A stretch of DNA of 53,146 nt, from positions 1-53,146 of IMG/VR virus record IMGVR_UViG_3300046458_000154; one strand, 5' to 3'. Below are positions 22,615 through 31,843 of this stretch, one piece after another (the stretch's first letter is position 1; the number at the start of each line of letters is the position of its first letter). The notes below the pieces were generated by a model. That model saw only the letters and a program-made list of their open reading frames with translations, was not told the DNA's origin and did not search any database. The translations under genes and the position numbers were made by a program. Source of the stretch: a virus.

Positions 22615-22941
22615 ATGATCGGCATGGACCGTCACACCGGCAAGCCGCTGGCCGGTCTTGAGCACCTGCGGCAATCCATTGGTGACATTCTCTCGACTCC
22701 CTTGGGATCGAGGCGAATGCGTCCAGAGTACGGCAGCGGGCTGCGCCGCTACGTCGACCTGCCGGTGAGCGAAGGCTGGAAGGGCGCTGTCCAGGCAGAA
22801 GCGGCTCGCGCCCTAGGGCGTTGGGAACCGCGCGTGGTGCTGGCGAGCGTGCGGGTCATTGCAGTGATGGGCGGAAAAATCACCTTCCAACTGGCTGTGG
22901 ATTACCAGGGTGACCGCAGGGTTCTGGAGGTGTCTGCATGA
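22615..22941 (+). CDS. Baseplate wedge protein W (gp25-like)
   Basis: A 108-aa GPW/gp25-type wedge protein with HLRQSIGDILSTPLGSRRMR and EYGSGLRRYVDLP near the N terminus, a family hallmark, and a closing strand pair. It helps trigger sheath contraction. It overlaps gpJ by 4 bp. Confidence 0.88.
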   Translation: MIGMDRHTGKPLAGLEHLRQSIGDILSTPLGSRRMRPEYGSGLRRYVDLPVSEGWKGAVQAEAARALGRWEPRVVLASVRVIAVMGGKITFQLAVDYQGDRRVLEVSA

Positions 22942-23819
22942 ACATCGTGGACCTTTCCGGGTTGTCCGCCCCCGATGTGCTGGAGCCGCTGGACTTCGAA
23001 ACGATTTACGCCGAAGAGCGGGCCAGTTTCATGGATCTGATGGGCGACGGCTACACCGCACCGCTGGAAAGCGATCCTGTGGTCAAGCTGCTGGAAGTCG
23101 CGGCGTATCGCAAGCTGACGAACCGAGCGCGTGTCAATGACGCCGCCAAGGCGCTGCTGCTGCCATATTCCAAGCGCTCAGATCTGGACCAAATCGCGGC
23201 GAGGGTGAACCTCAAACGGCTAGTGGTTCAGCCGGCAGACAACACCACGGTGCCGCCAACGCCTGAGGCGCTAGAAGAAGATGACGCTTTGCGCGAGCGG
23301 ATTCAAATGCGCTGGGAAGGGCTTAGCACGGCCGGGCCACGCAATAGCTACATCCTACACGCGCGCAATGCCTCGGCTCTGGTTGCTGACGCCACGGCAG
23401 AAAGCCCCTCACCGGCAGTGGCGGTGGTCACTGTGCAGCAGCTGACCGGCCTCGGTCATGCCGATCCCCAACTGTTGGAGACAGTGGAGGCTTATCTGAG
23501 TGATGACGACCGCCGGCCGCTTGGCGACCGCTTGACCGTGCAAAGCGCTGAGGTTTTGCCATACACCATCAACGCGATCATTCATCCGGAGGGTAACGGT
23601 TCAGAGAACGAGGCCATCCTTGCTGAGTGCAACGCGCGCTTAGCAGGGTGGGTAAACCCCCGCAGGCGGTTGGGGGTCGAGGTGGCTCGATCTGCTATCG
23701 ATGCCCAACTGCACATTACCGGTGTGAGGCGAGTCGAGCTGATCGGCTGGATCGATATCAAGCCAACCACCGCTCAGGCCGCATATTGCACAGGCTTTAT
23801 CGTCACGCTTGGGAAGTGA
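22938..23819 (+). CDS. Baseplate assembly protein J
   Basis: The 293-aa gpJ-type protein forms the outer baseplate wedge. Family features are LEVAAYRKLTNRARVNDAAK near residue 50, ERIQMRWEGLSTAGPRNSYI in the middle and RRLGVEVARSAIDAQLHITG near the end. It overlaps W by 4 bp and sits 1 bp before gpI. Confidence 0.9.
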   Translation: MNIVDLSGLSAPDVLEPLDFETIYAEERASFMDLMGDGYTAPLESDPVVKLLEVAAYRKLTNRARVNDAAKALLLPYSKRSDLDQIAARVNLKRLVVQPADNTTVPPTPEALEEDDALRERIQMRWEGLSTAGPRNSYILHARNASALVADATAESPSPAVAVVTVQQLTGLGHADPQLLETVEAYLSDDDRRPLGDRLTVQSAEVLPYTINAIIHPEGNGSENEAILAECNARLAGWVNPRRRLGVEVARSAIDAQLHITGVRRVELIGWIDIKPTTAQAAYCTGFIVTLGK

Positions 23820-23820
23820 A

Positions 23821-24426
23821 ATGACCAGTCTTCTACCGCTTAATAGCACCCGGCTGGAACGGGCAATAGATGCGGCAACCGAGGAAATCACGCCTGCGCC
23901 CTTGCGGGCGATGTACAGCCCCGACACCTGTCCGGCGCACTTGCTGCCCTTTCTCGCCTGGGAGTGCTCGGTAGACCGCTGGGACGAAAAGTGGCCGGAA
24001 TCCGCCAAACGCATAGCGATTCGTTCCTCGTTCTATGTTCATGCCCACAAGGGCACCATCGGCGCACTTCGCCGCGTGGTAGAGCCTTTGGGTTATCTGA
24101 TCGAAGTCATCGAATGGTGGCAGAAGGTGCCAGAGGGGCCGCCTGCGACTTTTGAGCTGAAAGTCGGAGTGCTGGACACCGGAATCACCGAAGAGATGTA
24201 CCAGGAGCTGAGCTGGCTCATCGATGACGCCAAGCCGCTGACCCGGCACATGATCGGCCTGGCCATCAGCCTGGAAAGCAGCGGGGTGGCCACATTCGCA
24301 GTCAGCCATTACGAAGGTGATGAACTTGACATTTACCCGCCTGCTCCGCACGACATCGAGGTCGGTGGCATGTTTGGCTTGGGCGGACGGGAAACCACTA
24401 TCGATACATTGGATGTGCACACATGA
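23821..24426 (+). CDS. Tail protein I (baseplate wedge)
   Basis: The 201-aa protein matches P2 gpI: LPLNSTRLERAIDAATEE at the N terminus, then AHLLPFLAWECSVDRWDEKW and FYVHAHKGTIGALRRVVEPL. It completes the wedge with W and J and links to the tail fibre. It overlaps gpH by 4 bp. Confidence 0.88.
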   Translation: MTSLLPLNSTRLERAIDAATEEITPAPLRAMYSPDTCPAHLLPFLAWECSVDRWDEKWPESAKRIAIRSSFYVHAHKGTIGALRRVVEPLGYLIEVIEWWQKVPEGPPATFELKVGVLDTGITEEMYQELSWLIDDAKPLTRHMIGLAISLESSGVATFAVSHYEGDELDIYPPAPHDIEVGGMFGLGGRETTIDTLDVHT

Positions 24427-25517
24427 TTGACCACAATTCGCAGTTCTTTGCGATCCTCACCAACATCGGCGCCGCCAAACAAGCCAACGCCGACGCCTTG
24501 GGCGTTCCATGGAAGCTGGCGCAAATGGCCGTTGGGGACGCCAATGGGGCCGAGCCACAGCCGGACGCCTCGCAGACCGCATTGATTAATGAGTGGCGCC
24601 GTGCGCCTCTTAATCAGTTACGTATCGACCCTGGTAATAGCGCAATCATCGTTGCCGAACAGGTGATTCCTGCTGACGTCGGCGGCAAGTGGATTCGTGA
24701 AATCGGCCTGTACGACTCAGACGGCGACTTGGTAGCAGTGGCCAATTGTGCGCCTACGTTCAAGCCGCTATTGAACCAGGGCTCCGGCCGCACACAGATC
24801 ATTCGGATTAATCTGCTGGTCAGCAACACAAGCAACGTCGAGTTGAAGATAGACCCTTCAGTGGTCCTTGCGACCCGTAAGTACGTCGATGATTCACTCA
24901 ACAGCGTGATACCTGCCGACAAAAGATCTGGCACCTTCACCAAGGTCACCATCAATGCGCGAGGCCTCGTGGTCAAGGGTAGTAATCCTACGACGCTTGA
25001 AGGTTATGGTATCGCCGCAGCCACTCAGCAGGACGCCGAGGCAGGTGAGGACAACTCCAAACCTATTACTGCGCTTCGAGTATGGCAGGCCATCAGCAAA
25101 AGGGCGATTCAGTCCACCGAGGCTGTCGCCGGCATCGCGAGAACCGCCTCGCAGCCTGAGTTAGAGGAGGGTGTCGACGATTCCAGCATCGTAACCCCCA
25201 AGAAGCTGCTATTCGGCTTCGTGTTCAGTTGGCAGGGGGATGATGGCTATGTTGCTTTCCCTACTTGGCTAGGCGGGCTCATTTTTCAGTTCGGGCGCAT
25301 GGGTGTGTCGGCCACCGACAAGATTACGTTACTGCCCGTCACCTTCCCGCGTGAGCATTACGTGGTCATAGCCAATAACGACTACACCGCGGGCTCAGGA
25401 TTCATTGGCTATGTGGCGGCTCGCCCTCACAGCCTTTCTACAATCATATCGAAGGCGTCGAGTGCATCACTGGGAGCTTTCTATCCAGCATCGGCCGCTA
25501 GGGGGAAACCAACATGA
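24423..25517 (+). CDS. Tail fibre protein H
   Basis: The 364-aa protein has a P2 gpH-like baseplate-binding N terminus (LTNIGAAKQANADALGVPWK, KWIREIGLYDSDGDLVAVAN), a shaft with VTINARGLVVKGS, and a C-terminal head rich in aromatics (WLGGLIFQFGRMGVS). The C-terminal part determines which surface sugar is bound. It is shorter than P2 gpH, which suggests a short fibre. Confidence 0.85.
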   Translation: MIDHNSQFFAILTNIGAAKQANADALGVPWKLAQMAVGDANGAEPQPDASQTALINEWRRAPLNQLRIDPGNSAIIVAEQVIPADVGGKWIREIGLYDSDGDLVAVANCAPTFKPLLNQGSGRTQIIRINLLVSNTSNVELKIDPSVVLATRKYVDDSLNSVIPADKRSGTFTKVTINARGLVVKGSNPTTLEGYGIAAATQQDAEAGEDNSKPITALRVWQAISKRAIQSTEAVAGIARTASQPELEEGVDDSSIVTPKKLLFGFVFSWQGDDGYVAFPTWLGGLIFQFGRMGVSATDKITLLPVTFPREHYVVIANNDYTAGSGFIGYVAARPHSLSTIISKASSASLGAFYPASAARGKPT

Positions 25518-25945
25518 CGATTTACTGGAGCCGCGCGCGGACAGGCTTTTTTGATTCGCGAATCAATCCTGTCATCCCTGACGACGCTGTAGAAATCACC
25601 GAAGGTTATCGCGGAACGCTTTTGGGAGGCACGCGTAAGGGCCAGGTGATCGCCATCGACAAAAAGGGGTTCCCCTTATTGAGAGACGCGCCACCGACAA
25701 CCACTTTAGAACTGGAAGCTGCAGAACGCGAGTGGCGTGATGCAGAACTTGCGAAGGTTGTATGGCTGCGGGACCGTCACCGGGATCAGATCGAAGCAAA
25801 GGTGCGGACAACACTTGATTCAGACCGATTCGCCCAACTTCTCATATTCATTCAACAACTCAGAGACTGGCCTCAATCCGAAGCCTTTCCCGATATTGGC
25901 CGCCGACCGGTAGCGCCCGCCTTTGCTGGCACCCAATTTCGATAG
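25514..25945 (+). CDS. Tail fibre assembly chaperone
   Basis: The 143-aa protein follows the fibre gene with a 4-bp overlap and has the form of a tail fibre assembly protein: an N-terminal beta domain (GFFDSRINPVIPDDAVEI) and a helical C-terminal part with EREWRDAELAKVVWLRDRHR. It aids folding and trimerisation of the fibre. Confidence 0.75.
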   Translation: MTIYWSRARTGFFDSRINPVIPDDAVEITEGYRGTLLGGTRKGQVIAIDKKGFPLLRDAPPTTTLELEAAEREWRDAELAKVVWLRDRHRDQIEAKVRTTLDSDRFAQLLIFIQQLRDWPQSEAFPDIGRRPVAPAFAGTQFR

Positions 25946-25994
25946 CGTCCCACCGCTGAGATGGGCGTTGCTTACATCTCTTCAACTCATTCTA

Positions 25995-26017
25995 GCCCCG
26001 CTCTGCGGGGCTTTTTT
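25995..26017 (+). terminator. Terminator-like hairpin between fibre chaperone and sheath genes
   Basis: GCCCCGC (25995-26001), loop TCT, GCGGGGC (26005-26011), then six T. The sheath ATG follows 17 bp later. Confidence 0.75.
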
Positions 26018-26034
26018 ATTCCGGTAATTCCTCC

Positions 26035-27216
26035 ATGAGCACCGACTTTTTCCACGGCGTCACCGTCACGAACCTCGATACCGGTTCACGTCCTATCTCT
26101 CTGCCGTCTTCCTCGATCATCGGGCTGTGTGACGTATTCACACCGGGGCCGGGTGTCAAAAGCATACCGGCTGCCACCAGCAACGAGCTGAGGATGATCA
26201 CCCGCCTCGCCGAAGCGGTAGACGCCTGGGGCGCCGATGCCCCAATCACCCAAGCATGTGAAGCGGTGTTTCAACGTGCCTCTGCGGTCATCATCGGGTG
26301 CGGGGTAGCCAAGGTTGCCGATGCTGCCGCACAAATCTCCGCCATTATCGGCGGGGTGCTCGCCAGCGGTCAGCGCACCGGCCTGCAGGCGCTGCTCGAT
26401 GGCAAAAGCAGGTTCAACGCCCAGCCACGCTTGCTGATCGCGCCGCAGCATTCAGCCACCCAGGCGGTCGCCACGGCCATGGATGGGTTGGCAGGCAAGC
26501 TGCGCGCGATAGCCATTGTTGACGGCCCGAACACCACGGATGAGGCCGCGCTGGAATATGCCGAAAATTTCGGCAGCAAGCGCATCTTCATGGTCGATCC
26601 GGGCGTGCAGTTCTGGGACACACGCGCTAACGCCGCAGTGGACGCGCCGGCTTCGGCATGGACGGCCGGCCTGTTTGCGTGGACCGACGCCCAGTATGGA
26701 TTCTGGGCCTCGCCGTCGAACAAAGAGTTTGTCGGCATCACCGGCACCGGTCGCCCCATCGAGTTTCTCGACGGCGACACCACCTGCCGCGCCAACCTGC
26801 TGAATGCCGCGAACATCACCACCATCATTCGCGACGATGGCTATCGCTTGTGGGGTAATCGCACCCGCTCAAGCGACCCCAAATGGTCGTTTGTGACCCG
26901 GGTCCGGACGATGGACATGGTCATGGACGCGATCCTTTACGCGCACAAATGGGCGGTAGACCGATCCATCACCAAGACCTATGTCAAAGACGTCACCGAA
27001 GGTCTGCAGAACTTCATGCGTGACCTCAAGAACCTGGGCGCGGTGATCAACTTCGAGGTGTTTGCCGACCCGGACCGCAACACTGCCAGCCAGCTGTCGG
27101 AGGGCAAGGTGTACTGGCGCATCCGCTTCACCGACGTGCCGCCTGCTGAAAACCCGAATTTTCTGGTGGAAGTCACGGACCAGTGGATCACCGAAGTTCT
27201 CGATAACGCCGCATAA
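26035..27216 (+). CDS. Contractile tail sheath protein
   Basis: The 393-aa protein is a P2 gpFI-type sheath subunit with HGVTVTNLDTGSRPISLPSS at the N terminus, RANLLNAANITTIIRDDGYR and LWGNRTRSSDPKW in the middle and INFEVFADPDRNTASQLSEG near the end. Its presence establishes a contractile (myovirus) tail. Confidence 0.93.
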   Translation: MSTDFFHGVTVTNLDTGSRPISLPSSSIIGLCDVFTPGPGVKSIPAATSNELRMITRLAEAVDAWGADAPITQACEAVFQRASAVIIGCGVAKVADAAAQISAIIGGVLASGQRTGLQALLDGKSRFNAQPRLLIAPQHSATQAVATAMDGLAGKLRAIAIVDGPNTTDEAALEYAENFGSKRIFMVDPGVQFWDTRANAAVDAPASAWTAGLFAWTDAQYGFWASPSNKEFVGITGTGRPIEFLDGDTTCRANLLNAANITTIIRDDGYRLWGNRTRSSDPKWSFVTRVRTMDMVMDAILYAHKWAVDRSITKTYVKDVTEGLQNFMRDLKNLGAVINFEVFADPDRNTASQLSEGKVYWRIRFTDVPPAENPNFLVEVTDQWITEVLDNAA

Positions 27217-27227
27217 GGGGCTGCTCA

Positions 27228-27731
27228 ATGATTCCTCAAACGCTTTTCAACATGAACATGTTCGTCGACGGCATCAGTCTGAGCGGCGACACCACCGAGC
27301 TGACCCTGCCCAAACTTACGGTCAAGACCGAAGCGCACCGTGCCGGTGGTATGGATGCCGAAATCGATATGGACATGGGCCTGGAGAAGCTCGATGCGTC
27401 CTTCTCCGGTACCGGCATCCGCAAGGAGGTCCTGAAATGGTTTGGCCTGGCGGATCAGAGCGCCTTCAACAGCAGCTTTCGGGGCTCTTTCAAGAGCCAG
27501 AAAGGCGAGGCCACAGGAGTGGTCGCCACGATTCGCGGCATGCTTCGGGAGGTCGATCCGGGAAGCTGGAAGGCCGGGGACAAAAACGAGTTCAAGTACG
27601 CCGTGAGCGTGAGCTACTACAAGCTCGAAGTGAATGGCGTGCTCGTCTACGAGATCGACCCCGTCAACATGGTCCGTGTCATCAATGGCGTTGACCAACT
27701 GCAGCAACACCGCACCAATCTGGGCTTGTAA
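27228..27731 (+). CDS. Major tail tube protein
   Basis: The 167-aa gpFII-type tube protein follows the sheath by 11 bp. It begins IPQTLFNMNMFVDGISLSGD and contains EVDPGSWKAGDKNEFKYAVS and VYEIDPVNMVRVINGVD. It forms the rigid inner tube through which DNA passes. Confidence 0.93.
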   Translation: MIPQTLFNMNMFVDGISLSGDTTELTLPKLTVKTEAHRAGGMDAEIDMDMGLEKLDASFSGTGIRKEVLKWFGLADQSAFNSSFRGSFKSQKGEATGVVATIRGMLREVDPGSWKAGDKNEFKYAVSVSYYKLEVNGVLVYEIDPVNMVRVINGVDQLQQHRTNLGL

Positions 27732-27740
27732 GGAGACCGC

Positions 27741-28064
27741 ATGACCACTCTGGATATCAACACCGACACCCTCAACGGTTTGCCGCGCTGGCTTGCCGTC
27801 ATGGACGGAGGCGTCACGATCACCCTGTCTACTCCCGCAACACTGAGTGGTGTCAAAGTCGAAAAGTTGACTTTGCGCACACCCACTGTCAGAGATTTGC
27901 GGACTTGCCAGAAGATGCACCCCAACGACTTGCTGGCCGTTGACGCGATGCTGTTCAGCAGCCTGGCGTCCATCACCGAAACCGAGCTGTTGAGCCTCTC
28001 GCTGAAGGACTACGAGCGCGTGAAGAGTGGTTATTTTCGCATGGTCGAAGAAGACGAACTTTAA
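27741..28064 (+). CDS. Tail assembly chaperone E (zero-frame product)
   Basis: A 107-aa protein in the position of P2 gpE, with LRTPTVRDLRTCQKMHPND and TETELLSLSLKDYERV. It ends GAA CTT TAA A. A second, family-like reading frame follows immediately in the +1 frame (28060-28176). Reading through would give about 144 aa, close to the P2 E+E' product (142 aa). The two products normally coat the tape measure protein during tail assembly. Confidence 0.85.
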   Translation: MTTLDINTDTLNGLPRWLAVMDGGVTITLSTPATLSGVKVEKLTLRTPTVRDLRTCQKMHPNDLLAVDAMLFSSLASITETELLSLSLKDYERVKSGYFRMVEEDEL

Positions 28065-28176
28065 ACCTGCGGTTTTGCGGCAATTGGCGAAACGACTGTC
28101 CCGGGAGTCCGGATTTACCCTGGACGAGATCGAGACCATGCCTTTTTTCGAAATGGTGTGGTGGCTCACGGACTGA
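28060..28176 (+). CDS. Tail assembly chaperone E' (frameshift extension)
   Basis: This +1-frame reading encodes KPAVLRQLAKRLSRESGF followed by TLDEIETMPFFEMVWWLTD, a typical extension of tail assembly chaperones. It has no good start of its own. The only candidates are TTG codons near 28075 without a clear ribosome site. A +1 slip of the CTT-decoding tRNA onto TTT, before the TAA stop, would fuse it to E. Confidence 0.7.
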   Translation, partial: FKPAVLRQLAKRLSRESGFTLDEIETMPFFEMVWWLTD

Positions 28177-28212
28177 GCCACTCACCCTGGACCGGGATGC
28201 AGGGGCAATCAC

Positions 28213-30744
28213 ATGGCAAAAGAGTTAGCGCTTGGGCTGGTGATCGGCGGCGCGGTCAACAAGTCAGTAGGCGCTGCGTTCAATCACGTTGAAGGGAGAG
28301 TCAAACGCCTGGAATCGACAGCGGCAAAAGCCCGCGTTCTTCAGTCGATGATCGGTGAGACCAAAAAGCTGCAGGACGAATGGCGCAAGGCCCATGCATC
28401 AGGGGCATCGGCGGCCGAAGGGTTAAGGCGCAAGCTCGACACCAACCTTCAGAGTCTGCGTCGACAGGGAGTTGAGGTCCACAACCTTGGCCGGGCTTAT
28501 GAGCAGATGGGGCGTAAGGCTCGTGCGGCGGATCTTCGCGCAACCGGGCACGCTCAGCTCAAACAGGGGGTCGTCGGCCTGCGCAATACGGCGGCCGCCA
28601 CAGCGGGGGCCGCTGCCACGACCATGATCGCCCCGAGCAAGGTCAGCGCGGACTATGGCGCGGTGGTAAGGGATATCGCGATCAAGGCCGGTATCGCCAA
28701 CACTACCGAAGAAAAGCGGATGTCGAACTCAATCATCGACACATCGCGCAGTACCGGCATGGCGCGAAACGATGTCGCCGACGTGGTCAACGCCTTGGTC
28801 GGCGCCGGCATGGAGTTAGAGCAAGCCATCCAGTACGCACCTGTGGCGTCGAAATTTGTGGTCGGGCAGGGCGCCGAAGCTACCGACACAGCGAGGATGA
28901 TCAACGCCTTGGGGCAGAACGCCAAGATAACGGACCCCCAGGAGATGCAAAAAGCGCTGGAGGCCATTGCCTTTCAAGGGCAGGCAGGCAGCTTTGAAGC
29001 CGCCGATATGGCCAAGTGGTTTCCGCAGTTGCTGGCCGGGATGGAGAAGCTAGGCATCAATGGCAACGATGCCGTATCGCAACTGGGCTCGATGCTGCAG
29101 GTGCAGATGAAAACCGCAGGTAGTTCGGACGAAGCCGCGAACAACCTGAAAAACTGGATGGAGAAAATCGGTTCCACCGACGTGGTCAAGTCTTACAAAG
29201 ACGCGGGGATCGACTATCAGGCCTCACTGAACACCGGCCTGCAGAAAGGCATGTCGACGCTGGAAGCCAGTTTCGCCCTGGCACAGAAATACGTCGAAGC
29301 CACCGACCCCAAGAAGGCCACAGAGATGTCGGAAGCCATGGCGAAGATCAGCAAAGAGGCCGACCCCGCCAAGGCCAAGAAGATGATGGCGTCCCTTGAG
29401 CAGGCGCTGCGTACCGGCGATCTGTTCGCAGACATGCAGGTGAAGGCCGCGCTGACCGCCTACACGCAGAATAAGGATCTGTATCAGCAACTTAAAAAGG
29501 ATTCGGCTAACGCCTCGGGCATCCTCGACAAGAACCTGGCCGAACGGCGGGAAACTTCGGCCCAGAAATGGAGTGAAGCCGGGCAGGCCATGAACGATGC
29601 CCTGCGCAGCGCTGGGGATGCCATGCGCCCGCTGACAGACAAGCTGGCCGGTGGCGTTTCCGACATCGGCAAAAGCCTGTCCAGCCTCAGCGATAGCACG
29701 CCTAACCTGGTCACGGGTTTGCTGAGCGTTGGCGCGGCCGTCGCCACCATCACAGCGGCGTACAGTGGTCTCAAGATCGCCAAAGGCCTGATGAACATTG
29801 GTCGCGGCACGCTGATGGGCAATCCCAACCTCGTGCAGAAGGTCCACGTCGTCAACGGGCTGGGCGGTGCGGGTGGCCTGGACGTGAATGGCGATGGCGG
29901 CAAAAAGGCCGGCCGTCGCGCGAAACGGCGGGGCGGGTTTTGGCGACGGCGCGGCGCGGTCGGCGGGCCAGTAGCGTTGGAACCGGTCAGCAAGCCGCGC
30001 ATGCGCGTTTACCCCGGCGGCACGGCTGTCGAGGCACCCAAATCCCTAAGCGGCTGGAAGCCCCCGACGGAAGTGCCGAAAACGTCGACAATACCCGCCT
30101 CATCGCTGGTCGCGGCCTCCAACAAAGTGGGTGGCGCGCTCAGCGTCGTGCGCTCGGTAGGCAAGGCGAATGTGGCCGGTGCGCTGCTCGATGCCGCGCT
30201 CAGCGCCAAGGAGGTTTACGACACTGCTGAAACGCGGGACGAAAAAGCCCAGGGCTACGGCTCTGTAGCGGGTACGGCAACGGGCGCCCTTGCCGGTGCT
30301 GCTGCCGGCGCGGCCATCGGTTCGGTGGTACCCGTTATCGGCACGGCCATCGGCGGATTGATTGGCGCCTGGTTGGGTTCTCAGGGTGGCGGCAAGCTGG
30401 GTGGCGTTGTAGGCAAAGCGCTGTTTGGCGGGCCAGATGAACCAGCATCCGCAACTGCCAAGTCTGCACCCGACGAGGTGGCCAGGTCATTGCGCGAAGC
30501 AGACACAAAGCCTCAGGCCGCAATGCTCGCTGAAGCCGCCAAGGCTGTACCGGGCCCCAAGCCCGAACAAGCCAAAGTCGACCAGAAAATCACGCTGTCG
30601 CCTTCGTTCAGCATCATCGTGCAAGGAGACGCCAAGGATCCTCGTGAGCTGCTGAATCAGATGATGCCCGAGATCGAACGGCGCCTGTCCGATCTGTCGC
30701 AACAGGTCGCGCGCCGCGACATGACCGACGCGCCAGTGTTTTAA
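28213..30744 (+). CDS. Tail tape measure protein
   Basis: The 843-aa protein sets tail length. It has a helical N-terminal third (NHVEGRVKRLESTAAKAR), a central TP901-type core (MARNDVADVVNALVGAGMEL, MQVQMK region), a hydrophobic/Gly-Ala-rich stretch near residues 690-735 (AGAAAGAAIGSVVPVIGTAI) and a basic linker near 575 (KKAGRRAKRRGGFWRRRG). It is large and directly follows E/E', as in P2. Confidence 0.9.
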   Translation: MAKELALGLVIGGAVNKSVGAAFNHVEGRVKRLESTAAKARVLQSMIGETKKLQDEWRKAHASGASAAEGLRRKLDTNLQSLRRQGVEVHNLGRAYEQMGRKARAADLRATGHAQLKQGVVGLRNTAAATAGAAATTMIAPSKVSADYGAVVRDIAIKAGIANTTEEKRMSNSIIDTSRSTGMARNDVADVVNALVGAGMELEQAIQYAPVASKFVVGQGAEATDTARMINALGQNAKITDPQEMQKALEAIAFQGQAGSFEAADMAKWFPQLLAGMEKLGINGNDAVSQLGSMLQVQMKTAGSSDEAANNLKNWMEKIGSTDVVKSYKDAGIDYQASLNTGLQKGMSTLEASFALAQKYVEATDPKKATEMSEAMAKISKEADPAKAKKMMASLEQALRTGDLFADMQVKAALTAYTQNKDLYQQLKKDSANASGILDKNLAERRETSAQKWSEAGQAMNDALRSAGDAMRPLTDKLAGGVSDIGKSLSSLSDSTPNLVTGLLSVGAAVATITAAYSGLKIAKGLMNIGRGTLMGNPNLVQKVHVVNGLGGAGGLDVNGDGGKKAGRRAKRRGGFWRRRGAVGGPVALEPVSKPRMRVYPGGTAVEAPKSLSGWKPPTEVPKTSTIPASSLVAASNKVGGALSVVRSVGKANVAGALLDAALSAKEVYDTAETRDEKAQGYGSVAGTATGALAGAAAGAAIGSVVPVIGTAIGGLIGAWLGSQGGGKLGGVVGKALFGGPDEPASATAKSAPDEVARSLREADTKPQAAMLAEAAKAVPGPKPEQAKVDQKITLSPSFSIIVQGDAKDPRELLNQMMPEIERRLSDLSQQVARRDMTDAPVF

Positions 30745-30753
30745 GGAGGAACC

Positions 30754-31599
30754 ATGGCCTACATGGAAAACATGCAATCCGGGCTCAAATACCTGGTGCA
30801 GGCAGGCGAAGCAGGGCGCAAGGATCTGGACGGTATGCTGGGCCCCATGAACGGCGCCATCGGCTCGATCATGGGCGCGGCCGATGAGCTGGAGAGTGTT
30901 CCGTTCGTGGGGCCGGTGATCGGCGCCAAGCTGCAGCGCATCACCGGCGCGATCGGTGTGGCTCAAGCCAAGGTCGGCCGGATCGTCTCGGCCTACGGCA
31001 CCGCCACTCGGGTCGCATCGGAGGTTCAGCGAAGGGTCGAGGTGCTGGGCGAGCAGGCCGCCCGCGCGAAGTCGGCGGTCAACAGCCTGGCCGCAAAGAT
31101 CAGCCCTGGCTCCGAACCGATTTTCGCGACCACCGCCATGGCGCCCAACGCCACGCCGGCGCCCGAAGCCGTGAAGCCGTTCCCGCACCTTCTGATCATG
31201 CAGCCGCTGGCGGCCAGTGCCGTGCCGTATTTCTTCAACCTCGACACCGCCGCATTCGACGAACTGAATCGCTCCACGGCATTCCGCTGGGCGGCTCAGG
31301 AACGTCTCACGCGGCGTCCTGCACAACAGGCGGTTGGCATGGGCGAAGACAAGATCACCCTCAAGGGCGCGATCTTTCCCGCCTTCAAGGGTGGGCTCAA
31401 GCAGCTCAACACCCTGCGCAGCATCGGCAAGCGCCTGCAGCCGCTGATGCTGACCACGGGCTACGGCGAAGTGCTGGGCAACTGGTGCCTCACCAGCGTG
31501 AACGAAGAACAGACCGCGCTCCTTCCGGGCGCAATTCCGCGCAAGCAAGGCTTTACCCTGGAGTTTGTACGCTATGGCGATGACCTGCAGAACGTCTGA
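30754..31599 (+). CDS. Tail protein U
   Basis: A 281-aa protein with an N-terminal helical extension (about 1-125) and a C-terminal P2 gpU domain (about 145-281, with LLTTGYGEVLGNWCLTSV-like sequence and KQGFTLEFVRYGDD). P2 gpU is about 160 aa, so this is an extended version. It lies between the tape measure and X genes. Confidence 0.82.
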   Translation: MAYMENMQSGLKYLVQAGEAGRKDLDGMLGPMNGAIGSIMGAADELESVPFVGPVIGAKLQRITGAIGVAQAKVGRIVSAYGTATRVASEVQRRVEVLGEQAARAKSAVNSLAAKISPGSEPIFATTAMAPNATPAPEAVKPFPHLLIMQPLAASAVPYFFNLDTAAFDELNRSTAFRWAAQERLTRRPAQQAVGMGEDKITLKGAIFPAFKGGLKQLNTLRSIGKRLQPLMLTTGYGEVLGNWCLTSVNEEQTALLPGAIPRKQGFTLEFVRYGDDLQNV

Positions 31600-31780
31600 T
31601 GGCGACGTGCTCGACACCATTTGTCAGCACCATTACGGTCACCTGATTGGCACCGTCGAAGCCGTGCTGGATGCCAATCAGGGCCTGGCCGATGAGCCCC
31701 AGCCGTTTCGCGCAGGGGTATTGATCCGGCTGCCTGACATACCGTCTGCAGTCGACGAGAACGTCACACTCTGGGACTGA
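31574..31780 (+). CDS. Tail protein X (LysM-like)
   Basis: A 68-aa gpX-type protein with TSDGDVLDTICQHHYGH, VEAVLDANQGLAD and PFRAGVLIRLPDI, the LysM-like pattern of baseplate hub proteins. It overlaps gpU by 26 bp. GGAG lies 10 nt before the ATG at 31574. The ATG at 31580 is also possible. Confidence 0.82.
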   Translation: MAMTCRTSDGDVLDTICQHHYGHLIGTVEAVLDANQGLADEPQPFRAGVLIRLPDIPSAVDENVTLWD

Positions 31781-31804
31781 CACCCACGCTGACCTTTTCC
31801 ACCC

Positions 31805-31826
31805 AACCCCGCACTGGCGGGGTTTT
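31805..31826 (+). terminator. Terminator-like hairpin between X and D
   Basis: AACCCCGC (31805-31812), loop ACTG, GCGGGGTT (31817-31824), then TT and a T-rich stretch. The gene D ATG follows at 31844. Confidence 0.65.
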
Positions 31827-31843
31827 CATTTTGAGGGCCGTTT

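Noticed and set aside
30487-31620. Minus-strand ORF of 377 codons across tape measure and gene U
   Set aside because: Shadow ORF opposite conserved tail genes, with no family features.
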